64,000 nt of DNA from an uncultured bacterium (GTDB taxonomy: Bacteria; Sysuimicrobiota; Sysuimicrobiia; Sysuimicrobiales; Sysuimicrobiaceae): positions 1 through 64,000 of the forward strand of contig CALIMJ010000002.1 in NCBI GenBank assembly GCA_938028835.1, read 5' to 3'. How positions within the stretch are numbered: position 1 is the first letter of the stretch; each line of letters begins with the position of its first letter. The notes under the pieces were generated by a model that was given only the letters and a program-made list of their open reading frames with translations, had not been told where the DNA came from and did not search any database. Positions 35,774 to 46,005 of this stretch are shown piece by piece. The position numbers and the translations under genes are program-made.

Positions 35774-38097
35774 GGCGGTTCCTCCGAGCGGTCCTGGCCG
35801 GGGCGCTGCTGCTGGCCCTGGGCTCGGGCGCGACAGGCGCGTACCTGGTCCGCCGGGCGTTCCCGCAGGTGGAGGGCACCCTGGCGGTGGCGGGGCTGCA
35901 GCAGCCGGTGGAGGTGATCCGCGACCGCTGGGGCGTGCCCCACGTGTACGCCCGCACCGAGCACGACCTGTTCTTCGCCCAGGGCTACGTGCACGCGCAG
36001 GACCGGCTGTGGCAGATGGAGCTGAACCGGCGTACCGCCAGCGGGCGGCTGTCGGAGCTTTTCGGCGAGCGCACCCTGCGCACCGACCGCTTCCTCCGGA
36101 CCCTGGGGTTGCGGCAGGCGGCGGCGCTGGAGTGGGGGCTCCTCTCGCAGGACACGCGGGCGGCCCTGCGCGCCTACGCGGCGGGTGTGAACGCCTTCCT
36201 CCGGCAAAACCGCCACCGGCTCCCGCTGGAGTTCGCGCTCCTGCGCACCGCCCCGGAGCCCTGGACGCCCCTCGACAGCCTGAGCTTCGGCAAACTCATG
36301 GCGTACGAGCTGGGCGGGAACTGGCAGACGGAGCTGCTGCGGGCGGAGCTGCTGCGGAGGCTGGGAGCGGACGCCGTGGCGCGGCTGCTGCCCGGTGAGC
36401 TGCCGGACTCTCCCGTGATCGTCCCGGAGGCGGGATCGCGCCAGCAGCCAGCGCCGGGATCGGGGGTGGGGGCTCTGGTGGGGAGCAACAACTGGGTGCT
36501 GCGCGGCCCCCTCACCGACACGGGGAGGCCCTATCTGGCCAACGACCCGCACCTGCGGGCGGGTTTCCCCTCCATCTGGTACACCGTGCACCTGGAGGGC
36601 GGCCGGTACCGGGTGGCAGGGTTCAGCTTCCCCGGTGTGCCCGGGGTCGTGATCGGGCACAACGAGGACGTCGCGTGGGGGGTCACCAACGCCAACCCCG
36701 ACGTGCAGGACCTGTTCGTAGAGCGTCTGCACCCCCAGGACCCGTCCCGCTACCTGTTCCGAGGCCGGTGGCGTCCGGTAGGGGTGCGGCTGGAAGAGGT
36801 CCGGGTCCGGGGCCGCGCCCCGGAGCTGTGGGTGGTCCGCAGCACCCACCACGGCCCGATTCTCACCGGGGTGGTGGAGGGATTGCGGGAGGTGGTGGCG
36901 CTGCGGTGGACTGCGCTGCTGCCCACCACCGTGGCGGAGGGCGTGCTGCGGATCAACCGCGCCCGCAACTGGCGGGAGTTCCGGGAAGCGCTGCGGTTCT
37001 TCCACGTGCCCAGCCAGAACTTCGTGTACGCGGACCGGGAAGGGAACGTCGGCTACCAGCTGCCGGGCCGCATCCCCGTCCGGGCCAAGGGCGACGGTAC
37101 CGTTCCGGTGCCCGGCTGGACCGGGGAGTACGAGTGGGTGGGCTGGGTCCCCTACGAGGCCCTGCCGAGCGCCTTCAACCCACCCAGGGGGTGGATCGCC
37201 ACCGCCAACAACCGCATCGTACCGGCCGGCTTTCCCTACCACCTGGGCAGCGAGTGGTCAGAGGGGCTGCGGGCCCAGCGCATCGCGCAGGTGCTTGCCG
37301 CCCGTGGCCGTCACAGGCTGGAGGATCTCCAGGGGCTGCAGTTCGACCACGTGTCGTTGGCCGGCCGGCGCGTGGCCCCGGTCCTGAGCCGCGTGGAGGC
37401 GCCCGACGAAACGGTGCGGGCCGTGCAGGAGGACCTGCGTCGCTGGGACGGGAGGCTATCCACGGACAGCCGCGCGGGGGCGGTGTACGAGGCGTTTCTG
37501 GTCCAGGCCGCGGAGTACCTGTTCCGGTCCCGGCTCGGCGAGGGACTGTGGGAACGGTATGCGTCGCGGCCGTTCGTCATGGCTGCGTTCCTGCGCCTGT
37601 GGGAACGCCCTTCGGACCCCTGGTGGGGCCCGGGAGGCCGCGACCGGGCCGCTTCGGAGATCCTGCGTCGGGCGGTGCGGTACCTGGAAGCCCGCCTAGG
37701 CCGCGACCGGTCCCGGTGGACGTGGGGAGCCCTGCACCAGGTGCACTTCGCCCACGCACTCCTGCCGGTCCCGGTGTTGGGCCGATGGCTCAGCGCAGGA
37801 CCCGTCCCCACACCGGGAGACGGCTGGACCGTCAACCAGGCTGCCTACTCCCTCCTGCAGCCTTTCCGGCAGACGGTGGTAGCGTCCATGCGCATGGTCC
37901 TAGATGTCGGGGACTGGGACCGCTCCGTGGCGGTGCACACCACCGGGCAGTCGGGGCTTCCGGGCCACCCGCACCGGGCGGACCTGCTTCCCCTGTGGGC
38001 GTCGGGCCGCTACCACCCCCTGTTGTGGTCTCGCGCAGCCGTAGAGGGACACGCGCGCAGCCGCCTGATTCTGCACCCCGCGGGCCGGGTTCCTTGA
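35770..38097 (+). CDS. Penicillin acylase family (Ntn-hydrolase) protein
   Basis: VEVIRDRWGVPHVYARTEHDLFFAQGYVHAQDRLWQMELNRR...VGSNNWVLRGPLTDTGRPYLANDPHL (Ser nucleophile context). Confidence 0.94.
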   Translation: MRRFLRAVLAGALLLALGSGATGAYLVRRAFPQVEGTLAVAGLQQPVEVIRDRWGVPHVYARTEHDLFFAQGYVHAQDRLWQMELNRRTASGRLSELFGERTLRTDRFLRTLGLRQAAALEWGLLSQDTRAALRAYAAGVNAFLRQNRHRLPLEFALLRTAPEPWTPLDSLSFGKLMAYELGGNWQTELLRAELLRRLGADAVARLLPGELPDSPVIVPEAGSRQQPAPGSGVGALVGSNNWVLRGPLTDTGRPYLANDPHLRAGFPSIWYTVHLEGGRYRVAGFSFPGVPGVVIGHNEDVAWGVTNANPDVQDLFVERLHPQDPSRYLFRGRWRPVGVRLEEVRVRGRAPELWVVRSTHHGPILTGVVEGLREVVALRWTALLPTTVAEGVLRINRARNWREFREALRFFHVPSQNFVYADREGNVGYQLPGRIPVRAKGDGTVPVPGWTGEYEWVGWVPYEALPSAFNPPRGWIATANNRIVPAGFPYHLGSEWSEGLRAQRIAQVLAARGRHRLEDLQGLQFDHVSLAGRRVAPVLSRVEAPDETVRAVQEDLRRWDGRLSTDSRAGAVYEAFLVQAAEYLFRSRLGEGLWERYASRPFVMAAFLRLWERPSDPWWGPGGRDRAASEILRRAVRYLEARLGRDRSRWTWGALHQVHFAHALLPVPVLGRWLSAGPVPTPGDGWTVNQAAYSLLQPFRQTVVASMRMVLDVGDWDRSVAVHTTGQSGLPGHPHRADLLPLWASGRYHPLLWSRAAVEGHARSRLILHPAGRVP

Positions 38098-38126
38098 CGG
38101 CCCCGGGCCACATGGTAAATTAGAAA

Positions 38127-38144
38127 CTACCAAACGTTTGGTAG
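38127..38144. promoter_or_regulatory. Perfect 18-bp palindrome, probable TetR/FadR-type operator
   Basis: CTACCAAACGTTTGGTAG, 5 nt upstream of the TetR-family ATG and downstream of the AT-rich GGTAAATTAG. Confidence 0.8.
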
Positions 38145-38149
38145 GCCAC

Positions 38150-38752
38150 ATGGCGGAAGCAGGGATCCGTCCCAAGCACGAGGAGTTGCTGGCCGCGGCC
38201 GTCCGGCTGTTCCGGCAGAAGGGATACCACGACACCTCCATGCAGGACCTGGCAGAGGCGGTGGGAATCCAGCGGGGGAGCCTGTACCACTACATCGAGG
38301 CGAAGGAAGACCTCCTGTGGGACATCATGGACCGCGCCATGCGGCGGCTGCTGGACGCGGTGGAGCCCGTGGCAGCCTCCTCCGCTCCGGCGTCGGAGAA
38401 GTTGCGGCGCGCCGTGCAGGCCCACCTGGCGGTGGCCGCAGAGCACCGGGACGAGCTGGTGGTCCTGCACGTGGAGCTGAAGAGCCTTTCGGCTCGCCGG
38501 CGGGAGCGCATGCTGGCCCTGCGGGATCGCTACGAGGGGCTGTTCCGCGGGATGGTGGAGGAGGGGGTGCGGACGGGCGAGTTCAGAGCCGCGGACCCGA
38601 AGACCGTGGGGCTGGCCATCCTGGGCGCGTGCAACTGGTTCACCACGTGGTTCCGCCCCGAGGGGCCCCTGTCCGCCGCGGACTTCGCCCGGGCGTTCGC
38701 GGACTTGTTCCTGGAAGGGTTGGTGCGTTCACCCCAGCGTCAGGGAGGTTAG
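38150..38752 (+). CDS. TetR/AcrR family regulator (probable fatty-acid-degradation regulator)
   Basis: RPKHEELLAAAVRLFRQKGYHDTSMQDLAEAVGIQRGSLYHYIEAKEDLLWDIMDRAMRRLL; first gene before fadNAE. Confidence 0.92.
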   Translation: MAEAGIRPKHEELLAAAVRLFRQKGYHDTSMQDLAEAVGIQRGSLYHYIEAKEDLLWDIMDRAMRRLLDAVEPVAASSAPASEKLRRAVQAHLAVAAEHRDELVVLHVELKSLSARRRERMLALRDRYEGLFRGMVEEGVRTGEFRAADPKTVGLAILGACNWFTTWFRPEGPLSAADFARAFADLFLEGLVRSPQRQGG

Positions 38753-38754
38753 CC

Positions 38755-41148
38755 GTGCCGAGCCGGAACATCCGCCGCGCGGCGGTCCTGGGAGCCGGGA
38801 CCATGGGATCTCAGCTGGCCGCCCTGCTGGCCAACGCGGGCGTGCCCGTGCTGCTCCTGGACATCGTCCCCTCGGAGCTGACCGAGGAGGAGCGTCGTCG
38901 GGAGCTCACCCTGGCCCACCCGGAAGTCCGCAACCGACTGAGCCGGGCGGGTCTCGATCGGGCTCTCCAGATGCGGCCTGCGGCCTTCACGGTGCCGGAG
39001 CGCGCCCAGCTGGTGACCGTGGGGAACCTGGAGGACGACCTGCACCGGATCGCGGACTGCGACTGGGTCATCGAGGCGGTGGTGGAGGACCTGCGGGTCA
39101 AGCAGGGACTCCTGGAACGGCTGGAGCGGTTCTGGAAACCCGGCGTGGTGGTGAGCACCAACACCTCGGGTCTGCCCGTGCGGGAGATCGCCCAGGGCCG
39201 GTCCGAAGCTTTCCGCCGGCACTTCCTCGGTACCCACTTCTTCAACCCGCCCCGCTACCTGCGGCTGCTGGAGCTCATCCCCCTGCCCGACACCGACCCG
39301 GAGATCGTCCGCTGGGTGGAGGAGGTGGCGGGCCGGGTGCTGGGCAAGGGCGTGGTGTTCTGCAAGGACACGCCCAACTTCATCGCGAACCGCATCGCCA
39401 CCTTCGGTTTCCTCCACACGGTCCGCGTCATGGTGGAGGAGGGGCTGACCATCGAGGAGGTGGACGAGCTCACGGGCCCCTTCCTCGGCCGTCCCCGGAC
39501 CGCCACCTTCCGGACCGCGGACCTGGTGGGGTTGGACGTGCTGGCCCACGTGGCCCGTAACTCCTACGAGCGGCTGGTGGACGACGAGCAGCGGGAGGTC
39601 TTCCGGCTGCCCCCGTTCGTGCACGCCATGCTGGAACGCGGGTGGCTGGGGGACAAGTCCGGTGGCGGTTTCTACCGCCGCACGGAGGGCGAGGTCCTCA
39701 CCCTTGACTACCGGACCCTCGAGTACCGGCCCCGGCAGCGGCCACGCCTGGCCACCGTGGAAGCCGTCCGCAACCTGGACGACTGGGCGCGCCGGGTGAA
39801 GGCGGTCCTGAACGCGGGCGATCGGGCGGGCCGGTTCCTGTGGCGGGTGCTGTCCGGAGGGCTCGTGTACGCGGCCCGCCGCATCCCCGAGATCTCCGAC
39901 GACCTGGTGAACGTGGACCGCGCCCTGCGGTGGGGGTTCGGGTGGGAGATGGGCCCGTTCGAGACCTGGGACGCCCTGGGCGTGCGGGAGGTGGCTCAGC
40001 GGTTGGAGGCTGAGGGCGTGGCTTTGCCGCCCCTGGTGCAGGACGTCCTGGACTCCGGGGGGACCTTCTACCGTCGCTCCGACGGAGTCCTGGAGGTGTT
40101 CCAGCCTGCTTCCCGGACCTACTCCCCCGTCCGGTGGCCCGAAGGGGTCCTCGTGCTCCGGGAGCGTAAGGCCCAGGGAGCGGTGGTGGCCCGCAACGCG
40201 GGCGCGAGCCTGGTGGACCTGGGGGACGGGGTCCTGTGCGTGGAGTTCCACACCAAGATGAACGCCATCGGCGAGGACATCGTCCGCATGGTCCACCAGG
40301 CCCTCCGGGAGGCGGACAGCCGGTTCGAGGCGGTGGTGGTGGCCAACCAGGGCCCGGACTTCTCCGCGGGCGCCAATCTGGTGCTGCTCCTGATGGAGGC
40401 GCAGGAGGGGAACTGGGAGGAGCTGGATCTTGCGGTGCGGACCTTCCAGCAACTCAACCAGGCCATCAAGTACTTCCCCAAGCCCGTGGTGGTGGCGCCC
40501 CACGGGCGCACCCTGGGCGGCGGCTGCGAGCTGGTGCTGCACGCCAGCCGGGTGCAGGCGGCCATGGAGACCTACATGGGCCTGGTGGAGACGGCCGTGG
40601 GGCTGGTGCCCGCCGGCGGTGGGCTCAAGGAGATGGCGGCGCGGGTGGCCGAACGCTTCCCGGATGAGGTGGCTGGGGACCTGTTCCCCCTGCTGCGGTG
40701 GGCCTTCGAGCTGGTGGCCACCGCGCGCGTGGCGACCTCCGCGGAGGAGTGCCGCGAGCTCGGCTTCCTGCGTCCCGGGGACGGGATCACTCTCAACCCG
40801 GACCGGCTGGTGGCGGACGCCAAAGAGCTGGCCCTTTCCCTGGTCCGCACCGGTTACCGGCCGCCCCTGCGGTATCCGGTCCGGGTGGGCGGGGAGCGGG
40901 TGCGGGCGGCCCTGTACGCGGGCCTGCACAATCTGCGGGTCGCCGGGCACATCACGGAGTACGACGAGCACATCGGACGCAAGCTGGCGTACGTGCTCAC
41001 CGGCGGGGACGTGCCCGAGGGCAGTCGGGTGGACGAGCAGCACCTCCTGGACCTGGAACGGGAGGCGTTTCTGAGCCTGCTGGGCGAGCGGCGGACTCAG
41101 GAAAGGATCCGCCACATGCTGGAGCGGGGTCGGCCGCTCCGCAACTAG
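38755..41148 (+). CDS. fadN: 3-hydroxyacyl-CoA dehydrogenase / enoyl-CoA hydratase fusion (FadN-type order)
   Basis: IRRAAVLGAGTMGSQLAALLANAGVPVLLLDIVPSEL...; C-terminal crotonase domain (NQGPDFSAGANLVLLLM; HGRTLGGGCELVLHASR). Confidence 0.94.
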   Translation: MPSRNIRRAAVLGAGTMGSQLAALLANAGVPVLLLDIVPSELTEEERRRELTLAHPEVRNRLSRAGLDRALQMRPAAFTVPERAQLVTVGNLEDDLHRIADCDWVIEAVVEDLRVKQGLLERLERFWKPGVVVSTNTSGLPVREIAQGRSEAFRRHFLGTHFFNPPRYLRLLELIPLPDTDPEIVRWVEEVAGRVLGKGVVFCKDTPNFIANRIATFGFLHTVRVMVEEGLTIEEVDELTGPFLGRPRTATFRTADLVGLDVLAHVARNSYERLVDDEQREVFRLPPFVHAMLERGWLGDKSGGGFYRRTEGEVLTLDYRTLEYRPRQRPRLATVEAVRNLDDWARRVKAVLNAGDRAGRFLWRVLSGGLVYAARRIPEISDDLVNVDRALRWGFGWEMGPFETWDALGVREVAQRLEAEGVALPPLVQDVLDSGGTFYRRSDGVLEVFQPASRTYSPVRWPEGVLVLRERKAQGAVVARNAGASLVDLGDGVLCVEFHTKMNAIGEDIVRMVHQALREADSRFEAVVVANQGPDFSAGANLVLLLMEAQEGNWEELDLAVRTFQQLNQAIKYFPKPVVVAPHGRTLGGGCELVLHASRVQAAMETYMGLVETAVGLVPAGGGLKEMAARVAERFPDEVAGDLFPLLRWAFELVATARVATSAEECRELGFLRPGDGITLNPDRLVADAKELALSLVRTGYRPPLRYPVRVGGERVRAALYAGLHNLRVAGHITEYDEHIGRKLAYVLTGGDVPEGSRVDEQHLLDLEREAFLSLLGERRTQERIRHMLERGRPLRN

Positions 41149-41253
41149 GGGGTGGCTGACGCTGGAGCACCGGTGCCGCCCGCTTCCAGTTTCAGCCGGG
41201 GGTCGGACGGGAGGTGCTGCATTCGGAGGGAGTCCGCGTGAGGGAGGTGCGTG

Positions 41254-42429
41254 GTGCGGGAAGCGGTGATCGTCACCGCGGTGCGCTCCGCGGTGGGTAA
41301 AGCACCCAAGGGGTCGCTCAAGGACGCCCGGCCCGACGAGCTGGCGAGCCAGGTGATCCGGCAGGCCCTGGAGCGGACTCCCGGCCTCGACCCTCGGGAG
41401 GTGGATGACGTGATCCTCGGCTGCGCCATGCCCGAGGGCGAACAGGGCCTGAACGTGGCCCGGGTGGCGGCCCTGCGGGCGGGGCTGCCGGACTCGGTAC
41501 CCGGGGTCACGGTCAACCGGTTCTGCGCCTCCGGTCTGCAGGCGATCGCCATGGCCGCGGAGCGGATCCTGGCGGGCTGGGCGGAGGTGGTGGTGGCCGG
41601 AGGGGTGGAGAGCATGAGCCTGATCCCCATGACCGGCTGGAAGTTCGCTCCCCATCCGGACCTGGTGGAGCGGTGGCCCGACGTCTACCTGTCCATGGGC
41701 AACACCGCGGAGATCGTGGCCCGCCGGTTCGAGGTGTCCCGGGAGGACCAGGACCGGTGGAGCCTGCGTAGTCACCAGCGCGCCGCGCAGGCATTGCAGG
41801 AAGGGCGCTTCCGCGAGGAGATCGTGCCCGTCCGGGTGCGGCGCTGGGAGGAGGACGGCCCCGTGCCCCGGGCGCGTGAGCTGGTGTTCGAAGTGGACGA
41901 GGGGGTGAGGTTCGACACGTCCCTGGAGGCCCTGAGCCGCCTGAAGCCGGCCTTCGCGAAGGACGGGACGGTCACCGCGGGCAACTCCTCGCAGACCAGC
42001 GACGGTGCTGCCGCCTGCGTGGTGATGAGTGACCGCAAGGCGGCCGAGCTCGGCCTGAAACCCGTGGGGCTGTTCCGGTCCTTTGCGGTGGCGGGGGTGC
42101 CCCCGGAGATCATGGGGATCGGGCCGGTGGAGGCGGTGCCGAAGGCGTTGCGGCTGGCGGGGATCCGCCTGCAGGACGTGGACCTGGTGGAGCTCAACGA
42201 GGCCTTCGCCAGCCAGACCCTGGCGGTGATCCGGCGGCTGGAGCTAGACCCCGAGCGGGTCAACCCCAACGGGGGCGCCATTGCCCTGGGTCACCCGCTG
42301 GGGTGCACGGGTGCCAAGCTCACCGCCACCCTGCTGCACGAGATGCGCCGGCGAGGCGCGCGGTACGGGGTGGTGACCATGTGCGTGGGCGGCGGGATGG
42401 GGGCCGCGGGGGTGTTCGAGAGGCCGTAG
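41254..42429 (+). CDS. fadA: Acetyl-CoA acyltransferase (thiolase)
   Basis: [22 protein letters not shown]...[18 protein letters not shown]...[20 protein letters not shown]. Confidence 0.95.
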   Translation: MREAVIVTAVRSAVGKAPKGSLKDARPDELASQVIRQALERTPGLDPREVDDVILGCAMPEGEQGLNVARVAALRAGLPDSVPGVTVNRFCASGLQAIAMAAERILAGWAEVVVAGGVESMSLIPMTGWKFAPHPDLVERWPDVYLSMGNTAEIVARRFEVSREDQDRWSLRSHQRAAQALQEGRFREEIVPVRVRRWEEDGPVPRARELVFEVDEGVRFDTSLEALSRLKPAFAKDGTVTAGNSSQTSDGAAACVVMSDRKAAELGLKPVGLFRSFAVAGVPPEIMGIGPVEAVPKALRLAGIRLQDVDLVELNEAFASQTLAVIRRLELDPERVNPNGGAIALGHPLGCTGAKLTATLLHEMRRRGARYGVVTMCVGGGMGAAGVFERP

Positions 42430-42463
42430 ACCGTGGTTTCGAGCAGAGAGGAGGTCGGAGGCG

Positions 42464-44230
42464 ATGGAGACCAAGGAGCGGACGGTCCTGCCCGGCGGGG
42501 GGTTTTTGGTGACGCGCAGCAGCCCGGAGGACGCGTTCACGCCGGAGGACCTGGACGAGTCCCACCGCATGGTTCGCAAGGCGGCGGCGGACTTCATGGA
42601 GCGGGAGGTGCTGCCGCGCGACGCCCAGCTGGAGAAGCAGGACTGGGAGCTGACGCGGTCCCTGCTGCGCAAGCTGGGCGAGCTGGGGTTTCTGGCCCCG
42701 GACCTGCCGGAGGAGTACGGGGGCGGGGGGATGGACAGCCTCACGTCCCTGGTGCTGGCGGAGGAGCTGTCGGGCTCGTCCTTCTCGGTGAGCTACGGCG
42801 GCCACGTGGGCATCGGGACCCTGCCCATCGCGTTTTTCGGCAACGAGGACCAGAAACGTCGGTACCTGCCCCCCATGGCCCGGGGGGAGAAGATCGGGGC
42901 GTACGCGTTGACGGAGCCCACCGCGGGCTCGGACGCCCTGTCCATCCGGACCCGGGCTACCCTGAGCCCCGACGGCCGGTTCTACCTGCTGTCGGGCCAG
43001 AAGCAGTTCATCACGAACGCCGCCTTCGCGGACGTGTTCACGGTATACGCGAAGGTGGACGGGGAGCACTTCACCGCCTTCATCGTGGACCGTGACACCG
43101 AGGGGCTCAGCCTCGGCGACGAGGAGCACAAGCTGGGGGTGAAGGGCTCCTCCACCCGCAGCGTGTTCCTGGAGAACGCCAAAGTGCCGGTGGAGAACCT
43201 GCTGGGGGAGGTGGGGAAGGGCCACCGCATCGCCTTCAACATCCTGAACCTGGGACGGTTCAAGATCGGCGCCGCGTGCTTGGGGGCAGGGAAAAAGGCC
43301 CTCCGGCACGCGGTGGCCTACGCCCGGGAGCGCCGCCAGTTCGGCAAGCCCATCGCGGAGTTCGGCTTGATCCGCCAGAAGCTGGCCCGGATGGCGGTCG
43401 GGCTGTACGCGGTGGAGAGCATGGTCTACCGTACCGGTGGTCTCGTGGAGGCGGCCGTCGGAGGCATCCGGACCGGCCAGGAGGTCCTCCGGGCGCTGGA
43501 GGAGTACGCCATCGAGTCGTCCATGAACAAGGTGTTCGCCACGGAGGTTCTGGACTTCGTGGTGGACGAGGTGCTGCAGATCTACGGCGGCTACGGCTAC
43601 ATCGAAGACTACCCCGCAGCCCGAGGGTACCGGGACGCGCGGATCAACCGCATCTGGGAAGGCACCAACGAGATCAACCGGCTGCTGATCGTGGACATGC
43701 TCACCAAACGCGCCCTGCGGGGCCGGCTGGACCTGATGGGCGCTATCCAGCGGGTCGCCGGGGAACTCACCGCCGGGACCCCGGACACAGCGCTCGCAGA
43801 GGGCCCGCTCGGGGAGGAGGCCCGCCTGGTGGAGGGCATGGGCAAGGCGACGCTCCTGGTGGCGGGCGTGGCGGTGCAGAAGCAGCTGGACCGCCTGGAG
43901 GAGCTCCAGGAGGTCCTGGGCTGGATCGCGGACCTCGCCACCGAGGTGTTCGCCGCGGAGAGCGCCGTCCTGCGGGCCCAGAAGGCGGCGGCGCGCCAGG
44001 ACCCGAAAGCAGCGCTGCTGGCGACCCTCACCCGGGCCTACGTGTACGAGGCCCTGCCCCGGGTGGAGTCCGCAGCGCGGCACGTGCTGGCCGCGGTGGA
44101 CGAGGGGGACAGTCTGCGCACAGAGCTGGCGGGCCTGCGCCGCTTTTTGCGCTACACCCCGGCCAACCTGGTGGCCCTGCAGCGGGCGGTGGCAGACGCG
44201 GTGGTGCAGGTGGGAGGGTACCCCGTGTAG
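42464..44230 (+). CDS. fadE: Acyl-CoA dehydrogenase
   Basis: [46 protein letters not shown]...[14 protein letters not shown]...[33 protein letters not shown]. Confidence 0.95.
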   Translation: METKERTVLPGGGFLVTRSSPEDAFTPEDLDESHRMVRKAAADFMEREVLPRDAQLEKQDWELTRSLLRKLGELGFLAPDLPEEYGGGGMDSLTSLVLAEELSGSSFSVSYGGHVGIGTLPIAFFGNEDQKRRYLPPMARGEKIGAYALTEPTAGSDALSIRTRATLSPDGRFYLLSGQKQFITNAAFADVFTVYAKVDGEHFTAFIVDRDTEGLSLGDEEHKLGVKGSSTRSVFLENAKVPVENLLGEVGKGHRIAFNILNLGRFKIGAACLGAGKKALRHAVAYARERRQFGKPIAEFGLIRQKLARMAVGLYAVESMVYRTGGLVEAAVGGIRTGQEVLRALEEYAIESSMNKVFATEVLDFVVDEVLQIYGGYGYIEDYPAARGYRDARINRIWEGTNEINRLLIVDMLTKRALRGRLDLMGAIQRVAGELTAGTPDTALAEGPLGEEARLVEGMGKATLLVAGVAVQKQLDRLEELQEVLGWIADLATEVFAAESAVLRAQKAAARQDPKAALLATLTRAYVYEALPRVESAARHVLAAVDEGDSLRTELAGLRRFLRYTPANLVALQRAVADAVVQVGGYPV

Positions 44231-44259
44231 CGTGTAGCGCGGCGGGAAGGGGGTGGAGG

Positions 44260-45939
44260 ATGGGCGAGGTCCGGGTGGAGCGGCCCTGGCTGCGGCACTA
44301 CGACCCTGGGGTGCCGACGCACCTCGAGGTCCCGGACATCCGGGTGGACGAGATCGTGCGGCGGGCGGCGAGCACCTACGGAAACCGCGCCGCCCTGGTG
44401 TTCTTCGGGCGCAGGATCTCCTTCGCGGAGCTGGACGGCTTGGTGGACCGGTTCGCTGCGGGCCTGCAGCGGCTGGGCGTGGGCAAGGGCACGCCCGTCT
44501 CCCTGCACCTGCCCAACTGCCCGCAGTTCGTGGTGGCCTACTACGGGATCCTGCGGGCCGGTGGGGTGGTGGTCCCCCACAACCCCCTGTACACGGAGCC
44601 CGAGGTGGCCCACCAACTGCGGGACAGCGGCGCGGAGGTGGCCGTCACCCTGACCCTGTTCTACCCGCGGGTGGCCGCGGCGGCGCGCCAGGCGCGGGTC
44701 CGGGAGGTGGTGTTCACCGCCCTGCACGAGTTCATGGGGCCGGTGGCGCGGCTGCTGTACCCGCTCAAGGCGAAGCGGGAGGGACAGTGGGTAGACGTGC
44801 GGCCGCAGCCGGGCGTGCGGGCCTTCTCGGAGCTGCTGCGCGAAGGGGCTCCGCAGCCCGTGCCGGTGAGCCCGGAGGACCCTGCCGCGTACCTGTACAC
44901 GGGCGGGACCACGGGCGTGCCCAAGGCTGCGGTCCTCACCCACCGGAACCTGGTGGCCAACCTCCTCCAGGCAGCGAGCTGGGACCCTCAGCTGCGGCCG
45001 GGGCAGGAGGTGGCGCTGGCGGTCCTGCCGTTCTTCCACAGCTACGGGATGACGTCGGTGCTGAACTTCTCCATGTGGATGGGGGCCACGGTGGTCCTGG
45101 TCCCCCGCTTCGACCCCAAGCTGGTGCTGGACGCGGTCCGGCGCCACCGGCCGACCCTGTTCCACGGCGTCCCCACCATGTACATCGCGTTGCTGAACAC
45201 CCCCGAGCTGAAACGGGTGAGCTTCCGGTCCGTGCGGGCAGGGATCAGCGGTGCCATGGGGTTGCCGCGGGAGGTCCAGCGGCAGTGGGAAGCCGTGACG
45301 GGCGGGCGGCTGGTGGAGGGCTACGGGCTCACCGAGGCCTCCCCCGTGACCCACTGCAACCCCCTGTACGGGGTACGCAAGGAGGGCAGCATCGGCATTC
45401 CCGTGCCGGACACCGACGCCCGCGTGGTGGACCCGGAGACCGGAGCTCCGCTCCCGCCGGGCGAGGTCGGGGAGCTGGAGGTCCGGGGACCGCAGGTGAT
45501 GCGAGGCTACCTGAACCGGCCCGACGAGACCGCCCAGGTGCTACATGACGGATGGCTCCGCACGGGCGACATGGCTCGCAGGGACGAGGACGGCTTCTTC
45601 TACATCGTGGACCGCAAGAAGGAGATGATCAACGTGGGCGGGCTGAAGGTCTTCCCGCGGGAGGTGGAGGAGGTGCTGTACCGGCACCCCGCGGTGCGCG
45701 AGGCGGCCGCCATCGGAGTCCCGGATCCCGTTCGGGGCGAGGTGGTGAAGGCCTTCGTGGCCCTCAAGGAAGGACAGCACGTCACCGAGCACGAGCTGGT
45801 GGAGTTCTGCCGGCAGCACCTGGCGCCCCACAAGGTCCCGCGCGCGGTGGAGGTGCGGCCGCAGCTCCCGAAGACCCTCATCGGGAAGGTGCTGCGGCGG
45901 GCCCTCGCAGAGGAGGAGCGAGCCCGCGCAGGGGTCTGA
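44260..45939 (+). CDS. fadD: Long-chain-fatty-acid-CoA ligase (AMP-binding)
   Basis: AYLYTGGTTGVPKAAVLTHRNLVANLLQ...GYGLTEASPVTHCNPLYG...LRTGDMARRDEDGFFYIVDRKKEMINVGGLKVFPREVEEVLYRHPAVREAAAIGVPD. Confidence 0.95.
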   Translation: MGEVRVERPWLRHYDPGVPTHLEVPDIRVDEIVRRAASTYGNRAALVFFGRRISFAELDGLVDRFAAGLQRLGVGKGTPVSLHLPNCPQFVVAYYGILRAGGVVVPHNPLYTEPEVAHQLRDSGAEVAVTLTLFYPRVAAAARQARVREVVFTALHEFMGPVARLLYPLKAKREGQWVDVRPQPGVRAFSELLREGAPQPVPVSPEDPAAYLYTGGTTGVPKAAVLTHRNLVANLLQAASWDPQLRPGQEVALAVLPFFHSYGMTSVLNFSMWMGATVVLVPRFDPKLVLDAVRRHRPTLFHGVPTMYIALLNTPELKRVSFRSVRAGISGAMGLPREVQRQWEAVTGGRLVEGYGLTEASPVTHCNPLYGVRKEGSIGIPVPDTDARVVDPETGAPLPPGEVGELEVRGPQVMRGYLNRPDETAQVLHDGWLRTGDMARRDEDGFFYIVDRKKEMINVGGLKVFPREVEEVLYRHPAVREAAAIGVPDPVRGEVVKAFVALKEGQHVTEHELVEFCRQHLAPHKVPRAVEVRPQLPKTLIGKVLRRALAEEERARAGV

Positions 45940-46005
45940 CCGGACGCGGCCGATCCATCCAGGACAGCCTCACCCGGCCGGGTGTACCCTGCTGGAGGTC
46001 CCGCC

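Noticed and set aside
38749-41775. 1008-aa minus-strand ORF opposite fadN/fadA
   Set aside because: Antisense shadow of high-GC coding sequence; low-complexity His/Pro/Gly/Arg-rich translation, no domains. The plus strand has clear FadN/FadA.
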